Below are positions 5,368 to 12,696 of a stretch of 18,720 bases of DNA, in pieces; the first letter of the stretch is position 1, and every line of letters begins with the position of its first letter. Source of the stretch: Bacillota bacterium (GTDB lineage: Bacteria > Bacillota > Syntrophomonadia > Syntrophomonadales > Syntrophomonadaceae). Location of the stretch: positions 1-18,720 of the forward strand of contig JAEWZB010000098.1 in assembly GCA_023395515.1 (NCBI GenBank), read 5' to 3'. The translations under genes and the position numbers were made by a program. Under the pieces are notes generated by a model. That model ran no database searches. It had not been told where the DNA came from and worked only from the letters and a program-made list of their open reading frames with translations.

Positions 5368-7393
5368 GCAGTCTGCCCAACTCCTCCAAGCTGTTGGTCG
5401 GGGCTAAACAAGCCATATCTTCACAAATAAAAGCCGTGGGTTTACCGTCTATGGTGGCAATATCCTGGACGAAAGGAATAAGTCTTTCCAGCTTAGTATC
5501 ACTTTCCTCCTTGAAGACTACCTCGGTAAAGGGCATATATACTTGATCAGTGAGTTCCAGCATATTTTTAGCTGTATCCATGGTTCCGGTTATTACTATA
5601 TCTTGACCTGGGGCATGAAGATACAGCCAAGATAATAACATATAAGTGTGTCCGGACGGAATCTCATTAAGCCGGGTGGCAAATAAGTTTAATATGTCCG
5701 AAGCCTTTTCTTTTAAATCAACTCTGCCGGTTAAGCGATATAACCTGAGAAAGTTCAAGGCCGCTACTGAATTATCCGCCGGTATGGCCCCATCATAGCT
5801 TTCTTTAGGACGAGTCAGTAATTGCTCGGCATCCTTACCATATAAAAACAACCCGCCTTTTTCATCATCCCAGAAAATTTCCAGTAAATCATCGGTCAAC
5901 TCTAAAGCCATTTCTAAATACTTACTTTCATAACTGGCCCGGTATAGTTCCAGCAAACCCCAGGTTAAAAAAGCATAATCCGCCGCATAAGCCAGGTATA
6001 GCGCTTCCCCGTCTCTATATCTGGCTAAAAGCCGTCCATCATCCCGCCTTAAATTAGACATAATAAAATCTACGGCGCTTTTTGCTGCATCCAGGTAAGC
6101 TTCATCACCTAATACTCTGGCTCCATAAGCTAAAGCGGCTATCATTAAACCATTCCAGGAGGTTAATATCTTGTCATCCTTGTGCGGATGTATTCTTTGC
6201 TTACGGACATTAAACAGTTTATCCCTTAAGACTTCTATTTTTATTCTTTCCTCTTCAGCTAGGCCCCTATCAATTAAATTAGGAATACTCCGGCCCTCAA
6301 AATTACCTTTATCCGTAATATCATAAAGCCTGCAAAAATACTCTCCGTCTTCTTCTCCTAAAGCAGAGATTACTTCCTCCTTACTCCATACATAAAATTT
6401 GCCTTCCTCTCCTTCTGAATCGGCATCCTCGGCCGAATAAAATCCGCCCTCCTTAGAGGTCATATCCCGCTTGATATAAGCAAATATCTCCCGGGCTACC
6501 CGGGCATAAAATTCTTCTTTAGTAAGGTGGTAAGTTTCTATCAAAGCGATAGCCAACAAACCGTTATCATAAAGCATCTTTTCAAAATGGGGTACTAACC
6601 ATTTCTCATCAGTTGAATATCTGGCCAAGCCAAACCCTATATGATCATAAATACCTCCGTTATACATGCCTTGCAAAGTTTTTTCCACCATAGTTAAAGC
6701 TATTTGGTTACCGGTCAGAGCATGATAACGCAGTAAGAAATAGAGATTATGCGGAGAAGGAAATTTAGGCGGAGGGCCAAATCCCCCATACCGGGAGTCA
6801 AACCTTTGGGCAAAAATCCCAAAACAATTATGCACAGCTTCTTCGTTCAGCTTAGCTGATGAATCTGTAGGAGCTTCAATATCAGTTGCAATATGGTTAG
6901 TAATATTTTCTCCTGCCGCTGTTATAGCTGCCCGGTTATTTTGCCATAACTCGTTTATACGCGGTAATATCTGCATTAATCCCGACATCCCGCCCCGGCT
7001 GTCTTTCGGCAAATAAGTCGCCGCAAAAAACGGTTTCTTATCCAGACTCATAACTATAGTTAAAGGCCAGCCGCCATGACCGGTCATTACCTGGCAGACC
7101 TCCATATAGATACTATCAATATCCGGCCGTTCTTCCCGGTCTACTTTTATACTAATAAAGCTGTCATTTAAAAGCTTAGCTACTTCTTCATCTTCGAAAG
7201 ATTCCCGTTCCATAACATGACACCAATGGCAGGTACTATAGCCGATAGAAAGAAAAATAGGCTTATCCTCTGCCCTAGCCTTATCGAATGCTTCTTCATT
7301 CCAGGGATACCAAGCTACCGGGTTGTAGGCGTGTTGGAGTAGATAGGGGGATTTTTCATTGATAAGTTGGTTAGGCTCTCTGCTGTTAGGCAT
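5357..7393 (-). CDS. YyaL/DUF255 thioredoxin-domain protein (spermatogenesis-associated protein 20-like)
   Basis: A 678-residue protein of normal length for the family. The N-terminal ~160 residues form a thioredoxin-like DUF255 domain: 'NQLINEKSPYLLQHAYNPVA', the CxxC in 'GYSTCHWCHVME' (C55, C58), 'KVDREERPDID' and 'GGWPLTIVM'. The remainder is an alpha/alpha-barrel (six-hairpin glycosidase-like) region with 'KFPSPHNLYFLLRYH', 'VPHFEKMLYDNGLLA', 'YSAEDADSEGEEGKFYVW' and 'DDKILTSWNGLMIAALA'. The family is widespread in bacteria and animals; its biochemical role is unsettled, and redox or sugar-related activity are both suggested by fold only. ATG start preceded by GAGGAAGTGAT. It lies downstream of, and on the same strand as, the methyltransferase, with a weak terminator between. 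Confidence 0.92.
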   Translation of the reverse strand: MPNSREPNQLINEKSPYLLQHAYNPVAWYPWNEEAFDKARAEDKPIFLSIGYSTCHWCHVMERESFEDEEVAKLLNDSFISIKVDREERPDIDSIYMEVCQVMTGHGGWPLTIVMSLDKKPFFAATYLPKDSRGGMSGLMQILPRINELWQNNRAAITAAGENITNHIATDIEAPTDSSAKLNEEAVHNCFGIFAQRFDSRYGGFGPPPKFPSPHNLYFLLRYHALTGNQIALTMVEKTLQGMYNGGIYDHIGFGLARYSTDEKWLVPHFEKMLYDNGLLAIALIETYHLTKEEFYARVAREIFAYIKRDMTSKEGGFYSAEDADSEGEEGKFYVWSKEEVISALGEEDGEYFCRLYDITDKGNFEGRSIPNLIDRGLAEEERIKIEVLRDKLFNVRKQRIHPHKDDKILTSWNGLMIAALAYGARVLGDEAYLDAAKSAVDFIMSNLRRDDGRLLARYRDGEALYLAYAADYAFLTWGLLELYRASYESKYLEMALELTDDLLEIFWDDEKGGLFLYGKDAEQLLTRPKESYDGAIPADNSVAALNFLRLYRLTGRVDLKEKASDILNLFATRLNEIPSGHTYMLLSWLYLHAPGQDIVITGTMDTAKNMLELTDQVYMPFTEVVFKEESDTKLERLIPFVQDIATIDGKPTAFICEDMACLAPTNSLEELGRLLKK

Positions 7394-7442
7394 ATCATCA
7401 CTTCCTCAGGAAAATATATAGGGATATTTTCCCCAATATAAA

Positions 7443-7463
7443 AGAAAAAATCCTTATAGGATA
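7443..7463 (-). terminator. Weak rho-independent terminator after the methyltransferase
   Basis: On the minus strand, ATCCT-ATA-AGGAT (7450-7462) is followed directly by TTTTTTCTTTT. The stem is only 5 bp, so termination would be partial and yyaL could also be read from upstream. Confidence 0.4.
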
Positions 7464-7493
7464 AATGCACAACTCATTTCTATTTGCTATCTT

Positions 7494-8306
7494 TCATAAC
7501 ACTTTGCCCCAGAACAATGAATATGTAAAAAATCCATAGTACCAGGACTTATTTAGTATGAAATCTGGAGAATCCTCGCTGCAAAGACGCTGATATGCTA
7601 ATTGATCATCTTCAGGCAATTCCCCATTATTTTCCCCCCAACGCATTTGCAAAAGATCTACCACGGCTTTTCGTATTTCCTGATTTAAAGAAGGATTAAT
7701 AATATCACTGACAAAAGTCTGTACCCCTGTTTCATTTAAACCTGCCTGTTTAAACCATTCCAGGGCACACATACAATGTAACTCAGGGTTCATTTTCGCA
7801 TCAAAAGGAGCTATCCCTGCAGAAGTTGCATTCAACCGGGCCTCTAAAACCGGATAACCGGGGAGCAGCATTTGCGAAGACCAATTAAGAATGTATATGG
7901 TACCCCCTGGCTTTACCGCCCTGGCCAGCTCTTTCAATAATAAAACCGGATCTATTTCCGGATAGCCAACGAGGTCCATGCTAAAAGCCCAGTCAAATAA
8001 ATTTCCATCAAACGGGAGTTTGCTTACATCACTCTTTACAAAAGAAACTCTTTCCGTTAGGCCAGAGTTTGACGCCGAAGAACGTCCTTTGGCTAAAAAT
8101 TTTTCTTCAATATCAATCCCGGTAACATGACCACGAGCCCCTACCGCTTCTGCTAGCATTAAAGTATAAAAACCGGTTCCGCATCCTGCATCCAGCCCCT
8201 TGCTCCCAGGATGAAGCTGCAGTGTGCCTACTATATTCCTTATAAGAGATTGCCGTAAAATATTAGATAACTCCAGCCTTTCCAGGTATTTTTCTGCATT
8301 AGACAT
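7494..8306 (-). CDS. Class I SAM-dependent methyltransferase
   Basis: A 270-residue protein. Motif I, 'LDAGCGTGFYT' (38-48), binds S-adenosylmethionine. 'VTGIDIEEKFL' supplies the acidic residue for the ribose, 'VSFVKSDVSKLPF' is motif II, and 'LKELARAVKPGGTIYILNW' is motif III. The C-terminal ~120 residues ('GVQTFVSDIINPSLNQEIRK', 'EDSPDFILNKSWYYGFFTYS') look like a substrate cap. The general pattern is that of UbiE/Methyltransf_11-31 enzymes, which methylate small molecules or quinones; the substrate cannot be told. The ribosome site is GAGGGCGGTGA ahead of the ATG. It stands alone, separated by 210 nt from the HepT-MntA module upstream. Confidence 0.85.
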   Translation of the reverse strand: MSNAEKYLERLELSNILRQSLIRNIVGTLQLHPGSKGLDAGCGTGFYTLMLAEAVGARGHVTGIDIEEKFLAKGRSSASNSGLTERVSFVKSDVSKLPFDGNLFDWAFSMDLVGYPEIDPVLLLKELARAVKPGGTIYILNWSSQMLLPGYPVLEARLNATSAGIAPFDAKMNPELHCMCALEWFKQAGLNETGVQTFVSDIINPSLNQEIRKAVVDLLQMRWGENNGELPEDDQLAYQRLCSEDSPDFILNKSWYYGFFTYSLFWGKVL

Positions 8307-8442
8307 ATATTCACCGCCCTCAACACATTATTGGGTTATTCCCGCTATAAACATTAGTTCACGTATTTAATATGAATCCATTAAATATAACTATTCTACA
8401 ATTGTTATAAATTTCCTAGGGATAATTATCGTTATTTATCAG

Positions 8443-8488
8443 AAAGACGTTAGTAGACTGCGGGCAATGGCATTCTACTAACGTCTTT
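8443..8488. repeat. 15-bp perfect inverted repeat next to hepT
   Basis: AAAGACGTTAGTAGA (8443-8457) pairs perfectly with TCTACTAACGTCTTT (8474-8488) around a 16-nt loop. The plus strand ends CTTTTA and the minus strand CTTTCTG, so it is a poor textbook terminator on either side. It lies 28 nt past the hepT stop and could act as a terminator, mRNA stabiliser or a relic insertion end. Confidence 0.6.
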
Positions 8489-8516
8489 TAACTAACAGAA
8501 TCTTGATTATATTAAC

Positions 8517-8854
8517 CTACCTGTCATTAATGTTCAGTAGCTTAGTTATTTGTTTTTCTAACTCGGGTAAATCCTTTTCCACCACATTCCAGACGATATT
8601 AATATCTACTCCCATATAATCATGAATTAAAACATCCCTTAATCCGGCCATTTGCCTCCATGGTATATTAGGATTACGGTTTCTATACTCTAGGGAAACT
8701 TTTTTAGTAGCTTCGCCTATTACTTCTAAATTACGGATAACTGCATCTTGGGTAATGATAGAATTTTCAAAATGTTCTTTACCTTTATTATTATATTGCT
8801 TAATTCTCTCCATGCATCTAAAATATGCACCATATAAACCTTGTCATCTTTCAC
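8517..8854 (-). pseudogene. hepT: HepT-type RNase toxin gene (DUF86) with a 1-nt frameshift
   Basis: HepT is the HEPN RNase partner of MntA. The intact downstream frame (from the ATG at 8813) encodes 98 residues with 'TQDAVIRNLEVIGEATKKVS' and the HEPN catalytic signature Rx4HxY in 'RDVLIHDY'. The expected N-terminal helix is missing from that frame. It is present just upstream in another frame: a GTG at 8854-8852, overlapping the mntA stop by 4 nt (GTGA), begins MKDDKVYMVHILDA. Joining the two at about 8813 gives 'HILDA-MERIKQY', which fits the family pattern 'HILEAIERIEEY' with one nucleotide missing from the expected GATGCAATGGAG. No ribosome site precedes the internal ATG. So the gene is either inactivated (leaving the antitoxin orphaned), rescued by frameshifting, or a read error. 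The reconstituted length would be about 112 residues, normal for HepT. Confidence 0.82.
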
Positions 8855-9141
8855 AACTGCATCGCCTCTTTCATTACCTTGGCTGCAATAATTTTGTGAA
8901 GTGATTTTTCAGTAACAATATCTACCTTGCGTTGCAATAAATCTTCTAATTCTAATTTCATATTGATTAAATCAAAAAGGCTTCTGCCATCTTCAAACTC
9001 AACCAGAAAATCAATATCACTATTTGATTCTGCTTCATTTCTAGAAACTGAGCCAAATATTCTAACATTCTTAGCTCCATTCTTTTTTGCTATTTCTAAA
9101 ATAGAATATTTCTTTTTTCTAATATCTTGCAAAGAAATCAT
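8851..9141 (-). CDS. mntA: MntA-type minimal nucleotidyltransferase antitoxin
   Basis: A 96-residue minimal nucleotidyltransferase. The signature GSx10DxD is complete: 'FGSVSRNEAESNSDIDFLV' gives G30-S31 and D42/D44, with the third Asp at D74 in 'RKVDIV'. MntA antitoxins neutralise HepT by adenylylating the Tyr of its Rx4HxY motif. A GTG at 9150 would add three residues, but GAGGTGATT lies about 6-7 nt ahead of the ATG at 9141, which I prefer. The gene sits 5' of hepT and overlaps it by 4 nt, the usual order of this module. Its active-site residues are intact even though its toxin partner is frameshifted. Confidence 0.93.
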   Translation of the reverse strand: MISLQDIRKKKYSILEIAKKNGAKNVRIFGSVSRNEAESNSDIDFLVEFEDGRSLFDLINMKLELEDLLQRKVDIVTEKSLHKIIAAKVMKEAMQL

Positions 9142-9164
9142 TACAATCACCTCAACTTCATAAA

Positions 9165-9178
9165 CAAAGCCTTTTATT
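9165..9178. repeat. 14-nt direct repeat, copy 1, downstream of mntA promoter
   Basis: CAAAGCCTTTTATT, identical to 9217-9230. It lies in the 5' leader of mntA; possible regulator site or duplication scar. Confidence 0.55.
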
Positions 9179-9182
9179 AGCT

Positions 9183-9212
9183 ATTATACAGATATTCCCT
9201 ATTATTTAACAA
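9183..9212 (-). promoter_or_regulatory. Promoter of the mntA-hepT module
   Basis: On the minus strand TTGTTA (9212-9207) and TATAAT (9188-9183) are separated by 18 nt, placing the start about 35 nt before the mntA ATG. Two identical 14-nt sequences flank it (see the repeat entries at 9165 and 9217). Confidence 0.7.
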
Positions 9213-9216
9213 GACG

Positions 9217-9230
9217 CAAAGCCTTTTATT
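9217..9230. repeat. 14-nt direct repeat, copy 2, upstream of mntA promoter
   Basis: CAAAGCCTTTTATT again, 52 nt from copy 1, immediately upstream of the -35 element. The pair brackets the promoter symmetrically. Confidence 0.55.
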
Positions 9231-9238
9231 GTCAATTG

Positions 9239-9295
9239 AATGAGTTGTCAGGGTTTTCAGCAGCCCCATGCTCCCGACACCCCCTGACACTCATT
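9239..9295. repeat. Large inverted repeat overlapping the end of the permease remnant
   Basis: AATGAGTTGTCAGGG (9239-9253) is the complement of CCCTGACACTCATT (9282-9295) apart from one bulged base. The loop is 28 nt. The right arm contains the stop codon of the permease stub. No T-run follows the stem on the minus strand, so it is not an obvious terminator; it may be a relic element end. Confidence 0.55.
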
Positions 9296-9467
9296 GGTCA
9301 CTTCTCATCTGCTTTTTAAATACAATTACCGCCATAACCATTATAAGCACTGCATATCCAATTACCCACCACAGGTGGGGTAAAATCGAGGAATAATTTG
9401 CGGAAATGGCAGCCCGGCCCGCATCTACAGCGTGAGCAAATGGAAGAATATCAGCAATTCGTTTCAT
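9291..9467 (-). pseudogene. ABC-2 type transporter permease, C-terminal stub
   Basis: About 58 residues starting at ATG 9467 (MKRIADILPFAHAVDAGRAA). The sequence reads like the extreme C terminus of a drug/antibiotic ABC-2 permease: a loop with 'ILPFAHAVDAGRAAISANYS', then one membrane segment 'LWWVIGYAVLIMVMAVIVF' ending in basic residues. The other five or so membrane segments are absent, and no ATPase gene is nearby. AGGAGG lies 9 nt upstream of the ATG, and the gene begins 14 nt after the hydrolase stop, so it might still be translated as a small membrane protein. I take it as a remnant of a transporter operon that was partly deleted; a retained short single-span protein is the alternative. 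Confidence 0.6.
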
Positions 9468-9481
9468 TCGCTGCAACCTCC

Positions 9482-10687
9482 TTAATTCTGCAGTTTACTG
9501 GCGGAAAAACGCCTTAGCAGTTCGTCTGCAAATTTGCCGGGTTCATTAATCCACGGGCTGTGACCCGAATGTTCAAACCAAACGATCTCTTTTTGAGGGG
9601 CATCCAACACCTCCACGTACTCCTCCACCAAAGAGGGCGGTGCATTGACGTCGTGTCTGCCCTCAAAAAAATAAGCAGGAACGTCCAGTTTATTATAATC
9701 CCTTCTCAGGTCAATCTCATAAAGCTGCTGGTATACATGGTTATAAGTGTTGATGATTCCGCGGACATAATTGATTTTATCAAATAAGCCATATTCCTGT
9801 GAAAATATATCACGGAAGGTATTGTAACCCGGGTTGTGGATGGCGGGATTGCGCGCCATATGAGCGCTGAGGTAGTTAAGATACACCGCGCTTTTCCAGG
9901 TAACGTCCTTTCCGTAATAGGGAGGGGGGCCGTTGGCCCTAAGCTTTTCCAGCAAAGCAGTATCATTTTTCTCTCCGGCTATTTCCAGGGCTTTGGCATA
10001 ATCCATCCTTTCAGTTTCGGCAAAGTCAATCATCTGTCCTGTACCGATAACCGCGTGATAAGACTCAGGGTATCGTTCCACTAGAAAAATTCCCAATGCA
10101 CTGCCCCAGGATTCTCCAATCAAATAGATTTTTTCTTGACCAAAGCGCTCCCGCAGATATTCACTCAGCGCGTACCCATCCTTAATATAGGTTTCTGCCG
10201 TAATATTTTTAATAGATTCCGCATAATAGGATTTTCCAGAGCCAGGCTGATCCCAGCCGACGACCACAAAATGCTTCTCAAGTTCCGGTAGTTCGTGCCG
10301 GACTGCCGCCAGTTGTGTCCCTCCCGGGCCTCCGGCTAAGAACAGCAGAACCGGCTTGCTTTTATCCCAGCTGCGGATGCTGACCCACTGTTTTCTGCCG
10401 TTTAACTCGATTGGCATAAGCTCGGCAATGCTATTTGCGGGAATATTTCCGTTTTCATCCCTAATACCAGGTGTCCAAGCGAAAAATTGCGAGGCGGTAA
10501 CCAAGCCGATATTCAAGGACACAGCTACCATAAAAAATACAGCGGCCCTTTTCAAACGCATGATCTGTTGTGGGTTGGTCTTTTTCCTGACCATAGCTAT
10601 GATACGGCCAACGGACAGAATCAAAATCACTGCTAAAGCGACAGTTGCTATGATGGTCAAAATTAGAAAAACGATTATTTGAATCAT
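9482..10687 (-). CDS. Membrane-anchored alpha/beta hydrolase (proline iminopeptidase-like)
   Basis: About 401 residues. Two hydrophobic segments near the N terminus ('IIVFLILTIIATVALAVILI' and 'AVFFMVAVSLNIGLV') suggest membrane anchoring, with the catalytic domain after residue ~110. Catalytic elements: the oxyanion-hole loop 'LAGGPGG' (117-123), the nucleophile elbow 'GESWGS' with S193, D346 in 'EGRHDVNAP' and H376 in 'HSGHSPW'. This is the pattern of the prolyl aminopeptidase/HGGPG subgroup of alpha/beta hydrolases; the true substrate is unknown. An ATG 15 nt upstream (10702) exists, but GGAGGG fits the ATG at 10687. Downstream by 14 nt is the ABC permease stub, so the hydrolase may once have belonged to an export or resistance cluster. 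Confidence 0.85.
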   Translation of the reverse strand: MIQIIVFLILTIIATVALAVILILSVGRIIAMVRKKTNPQQIMRLKRAAVFFMVAVSLNIGLVTASQFFAWTPGIRDENGNIPANSIAELMPIELNGRKQWVSIRSWDKSKPVLLFLAGGPGGTQLAAVRHELPELEKHFVVVGWDQPGSGKSYYAESIKNITAETYIKDGYALSEYLRERFGQEKIYLIGESWGSALGIFLVERYPESYHAVIGTGQMIDFAETERMDYAKALEIAGEKNDTALLEKLRANGPPPYYGKDVTWKSAVYLNYLSAHMARNPAIHNPGYNTFRDIFSQEYGLFDKINYVRGIINTYNHVYQQLYEIDLRRDYNKLDVPAYFFEGRHDVNAPPSLVEEYVEVLDAPQKEIVWFEHSGHSPWINEPGKFADELLRRFSASKLQN

Positions 10688-10702
10688 AATCGAACCCTCC
10701 AT

Positions 10703-10870
10703 TATAGTTTGATACAGATGCTCTTTAGTGTTGCCCTGAACAGAACATCGGTGACAGTCCTTCTTTAACAGACCGCTTTACTCAATGAGCCTTTGCATTA
10801 TATTTAGCTTTTTTCCTTGACCAAAGCGCTCCTGGAAAGCGAGCGTTTTAAGCTCTCCCTAAGCGCGGGC
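10703..10870. other. Intergenic region upstream of the hydrolase; a short copy of hydrolase sequence
   Basis: No gene is visible. CTTGACCAAAGCGCTCC at 10816-10832 is identical to 10135-10151 inside the hydrolase gene. Around it AAAGCGCTC (10823-10831) and GAGCGTTT make an imperfect hairpin. I could not place a clear promoter for the hydrolase. Confidence 0.4.
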
Positions 10871-10903
10871 AAAAGGGGTTAAGCTTATACGCTTAACCCC
10901 TTT
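10871..10903 (-). terminator. Rho-independent terminator of rsgA
   Basis: On the minus strand AAAGGGGTTAAGC (10903-10891) pairs perfectly with GCTTAACCCCTTT (10884-10872) around a 6-nt loop, followed by a short T-run. It begins 6 nt past the rsgA stop. Confidence 0.85.
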
Positions 10904-10908
10904 AATCC

Positions 10909-11985
10909 TCATCTTTTCGCTTTTGCTTTAATTAAATCACGGGCTCCCTTAATTCCGCCTACCTCCTTGAACATGGTATTAAGCTTTTCATGCTCAATTT
11001 GTCTGGAATTTAACCCTTCATATTTAGCTTCTTTTTTAAGTTTTAAATAATTCTCAAATCTCTCCCGGGTGAGTAAGCCGGAATTTATGGCCTCTTGCAC
11101 CGCACAACCTGGCTCCTTGGAATGAATGCAGTTGCTAAATTTACACTGGGCCGATAATTCATCAATATCAGCAAAGGTTTTGGCTAGGTCCGCACCTTCA
11201 AGGCCAATTTCTCTCATGCCAGGAGTATCAATAACCACCCCGCCGCCAGGAATAATATACATCTCCCGTCTGGTGGTAGTATGCCTGCCCTTATCATCAT
11301 TTCTTAATTCATTAGTGGCAATAATGTTTTCACCTATAAGCTTATTAATCAAGGTAGATTTGCCCACTCCTGATGAACCTATAAAGGCTATGGTTTTTCC
11401 GCTGCTAATATACTCTTTAACCGGTAAATAACCATCTTCACTCATACTTGAAGTAACCAGCACCTCCACACCTAATGCCACCGTGCTAAGTTCGGTAAGT
11501 TTATCAGTAAGATCAGGGCATAAGTCAGATTTAGTAAGGACTATAACCGGATTGGCCCCGCTGTTCCAGGCAATTGCCAAGTAACGCTCAGCCCGGCGTA
11601 TATTAAAATCGTTATTAAGCGACATACAGATAAAAACTGTATCAATATTGGCAGCTACCACTTGTTCATCGTGGGAAGTCCCGGCAGCCTTTCTAATAAA
11701 AGCGCTTTTTCTGGTCAGAACATAATGGATAATGGCATTGCCGCCCTTATCATCATCCCGGTCCAGCATAACGAAATCACCTACAGCCGGAAAATCGGCG
11801 GTAGTTTTAACCTCATAGCCGAATTTTCCGGCCACCTCTGCAGTTAATTCACCATTTGCAGTTATAACCTTATATAAATTCCTAGATTGGGAAATCACCC
11901 TTCCTATATAAAAGCCTTCATATAAGGTAGACTCATTTATAAATCTGGGGCTTAACCCTATATTCTCCATATTTATTTTACTCAA
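10909..11985 (-). CDS. rsgA: Ribosome small subunit-dependent GTPase A
   Basis: A circularly permuted GTPase that checks and releases factors from the maturing 30S subunit. The 358 residues show an N-terminal OB-like region, then motifs in the permuted order: G4 'TKSD' (151-154), G1 'GSSGVGKST' (203-211), 'GRHTTT' switch, G3 'DTPG' (253-256). The zinc-binding C281, C286, H288 and C294 ('CKFSNCIHSKEPGC') follow. Length is typical or slightly long. The start is probably TTG at 11985: AGGAGG (11998-11993) lies 7 nt away, whereas the next ATG (11970) would be 22 nt away. It is monocistronic, with its own terminator, and divergent from the YndM-like gene. Some genomes carry a second rsgA-like paralogue, so this may not be the only copy. 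Confidence 0.95.
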   Translation of the reverse strand: MSKINMENIGLSPRFINESTLYEGFYIGRVISQSRNLYKVITANGELTAEVAGKFGYEVKTTADFPAVGDFVMLDRDDDKGGNAIIHYVLTRKSAFIRKAAGTSHDEQVVAANIDTVFICMSLNNDFNIRRAERYLAIAWNSGANPVIVLTKSDLCPDLTDKLTELSTVALGVEVLVTSSMSEDGYLPVKEYISSGKTIAFIGSSGVGKSTLINKLIGENIIATNELRNDDKGRHTTTRREMYIIPGGGVVIDTPGMREIGLEGADLAKTFADIDELSAQCKFSNCIHSKEPGCAVQEAINSGLLTRERFENYLKLKKEAKYEGLNSRQIEHEKLNTMFKEVGGIKGARDLIKAKAKR

Positions 11986-12025
11986 TTTCCATCCTCCTAA
12001 AGTGTTAAATATCCTGACTAACTTT

Positions 12026-12067
12026 GGGAGGTTTATATACTGCTAAATTATTTAGTATACACCTCCC
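12026..12067. promoter_or_regulatory. Imperfect palindrome upstream of rsgA
   Basis: GGGAGGT (12026-12032) pairs with ACCTCCC (12061-12067). Inside lie TATA/TATA pairing and the near-perfect CTAAATTATTTAG. It sits about 40 nt upstream of the rsgA start, so it may be an operator or leader hairpin; the role is unknown. Confidence 0.4.
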
Positions 12068-12089
12068 CATTTACTACAATATCCATCAT

Positions 12090-12114
12090 GTTGTTATTAA
12101 ACATAAATAACAAC
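12090..12114. promoter_or_regulatory. 9-bp inverted repeat in the divergent rsgA/yndM-like gap
   Basis: GTTGTTATT (12090-12098) and AATAACAAC (12106-12114) are perfect complements around a 7-nt spacer. This suits a dimeric regulator site or a leader stem. The remaining gap to 12285 holds no supportable gene. Confidence 0.4.
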
Positions 12115-12285
12115 TCCTTTCCTTTTAAGTATACTTATTATAAATTAAACCGAGGTCCTACCGCAAAATTTCATTTATCCCCATTAAGCATAATTAGAAA
12201 AACCTTTATTTATATTATAAGCCGTTTTACTACATATCTACCCGGAAAAATACACATAATAACAGCAAAAATGGAGGTGATATTA

Positions 12286-12645
12286 ATGAACACTTGGATA
12301 GCACTTATAGGCAAATATATCCTAACTTTTATTGCTGGCTATTTAGCATTTACCTTAATAGATGGTATGCTGGTATCGACGGTAGCAATTATAGCTCTGA
12401 TAGGAGCGGCTGCTAACTATCTAATCGGTGATTTGGCTATACTGCCTAAATACGGTAATATTATTGCCGCCGTGGGAGATGGGATAATAGCTGCGGTAGT
12501 AGCTTATATAACAGTTCTGCTTTGGCATGGTACAATGGCTAGTTTTATATCCTTGGCCGTGTTTGCAATAATTGTAGCTATTGCAGAATACTTCTTCCAT
12601 ATGTATTTACTAAGCTCGGATAAAGTTGCTCCTGACACTGAATAA
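12286..12645 (+). CDS. YndM-like (DUF2512) integral membrane protein
   Basis: A 119-residue protein with about four membrane segments: 'YILTFIAGYLAFTLI', 'LVSTVAIIALIGAAANYLI', 'IIAAVGDGIIAAVVAYITVLL' and 'FISLAVFAIIVAIAEYFF'. The conserved 'YLIGDLAILPKYGNIIAAVGD' segment is the hallmark of the DUF2512/YndM family found in spore-forming Firmicutes; function unknown. The frame stays open upstream to 12088, but GGAGGTGAT lies just ahead of the ATG at 12286, and the upstream part has no ribosome site and unlikely composition. A strong terminator follows. It is divergent from rsgA and convergent with the DedA gene. Confidence 0.85.
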   Translation: MNTWIALIGKYILTFIAGYLAFTLIDGMLVSTVAIIALIGAAANYLIGDLAILPKYGNIIAAVGDGIIAAVVAYITVLLWHGTMASFISLAVFAIIVAIAEYFFHMYLLSSDKVAPDTE

Positions 12646-12658
12646 AAAATTTCTATAT

Positions 12659-12695
12659 AAAAGGTGGTATTCAAATACCACCTTTTAACTCTTTT
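12659..12695. terminator. Bidirectional terminator between YndM-like and DedA genes
   Basis: AAAAGGTGGTAT (12659-12670) pairs perfectly with ATACCACCTTTT (12675-12686) around TCAA. On the plus strand a T-rich stretch with seven consecutive T follows; on the minus strand TTTTATATAGAAATTTTTT follows. Confidence 0.9.
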
Positions 12696-12696
12696 T

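Noticed and set aside
9560..10682. Plus-strand frames opposite the hydrolase
   Set aside because: Antisense to a gene with an intact catalytic triad; no family resemblance.
12088..12285. N-terminal 66-codon extension of the YndM-like protein
   Set aside because: No ribosome site at the upstream ATG, low-complexity composition, and a strong GGAGGTGAT site directly before the ATG at 12286.
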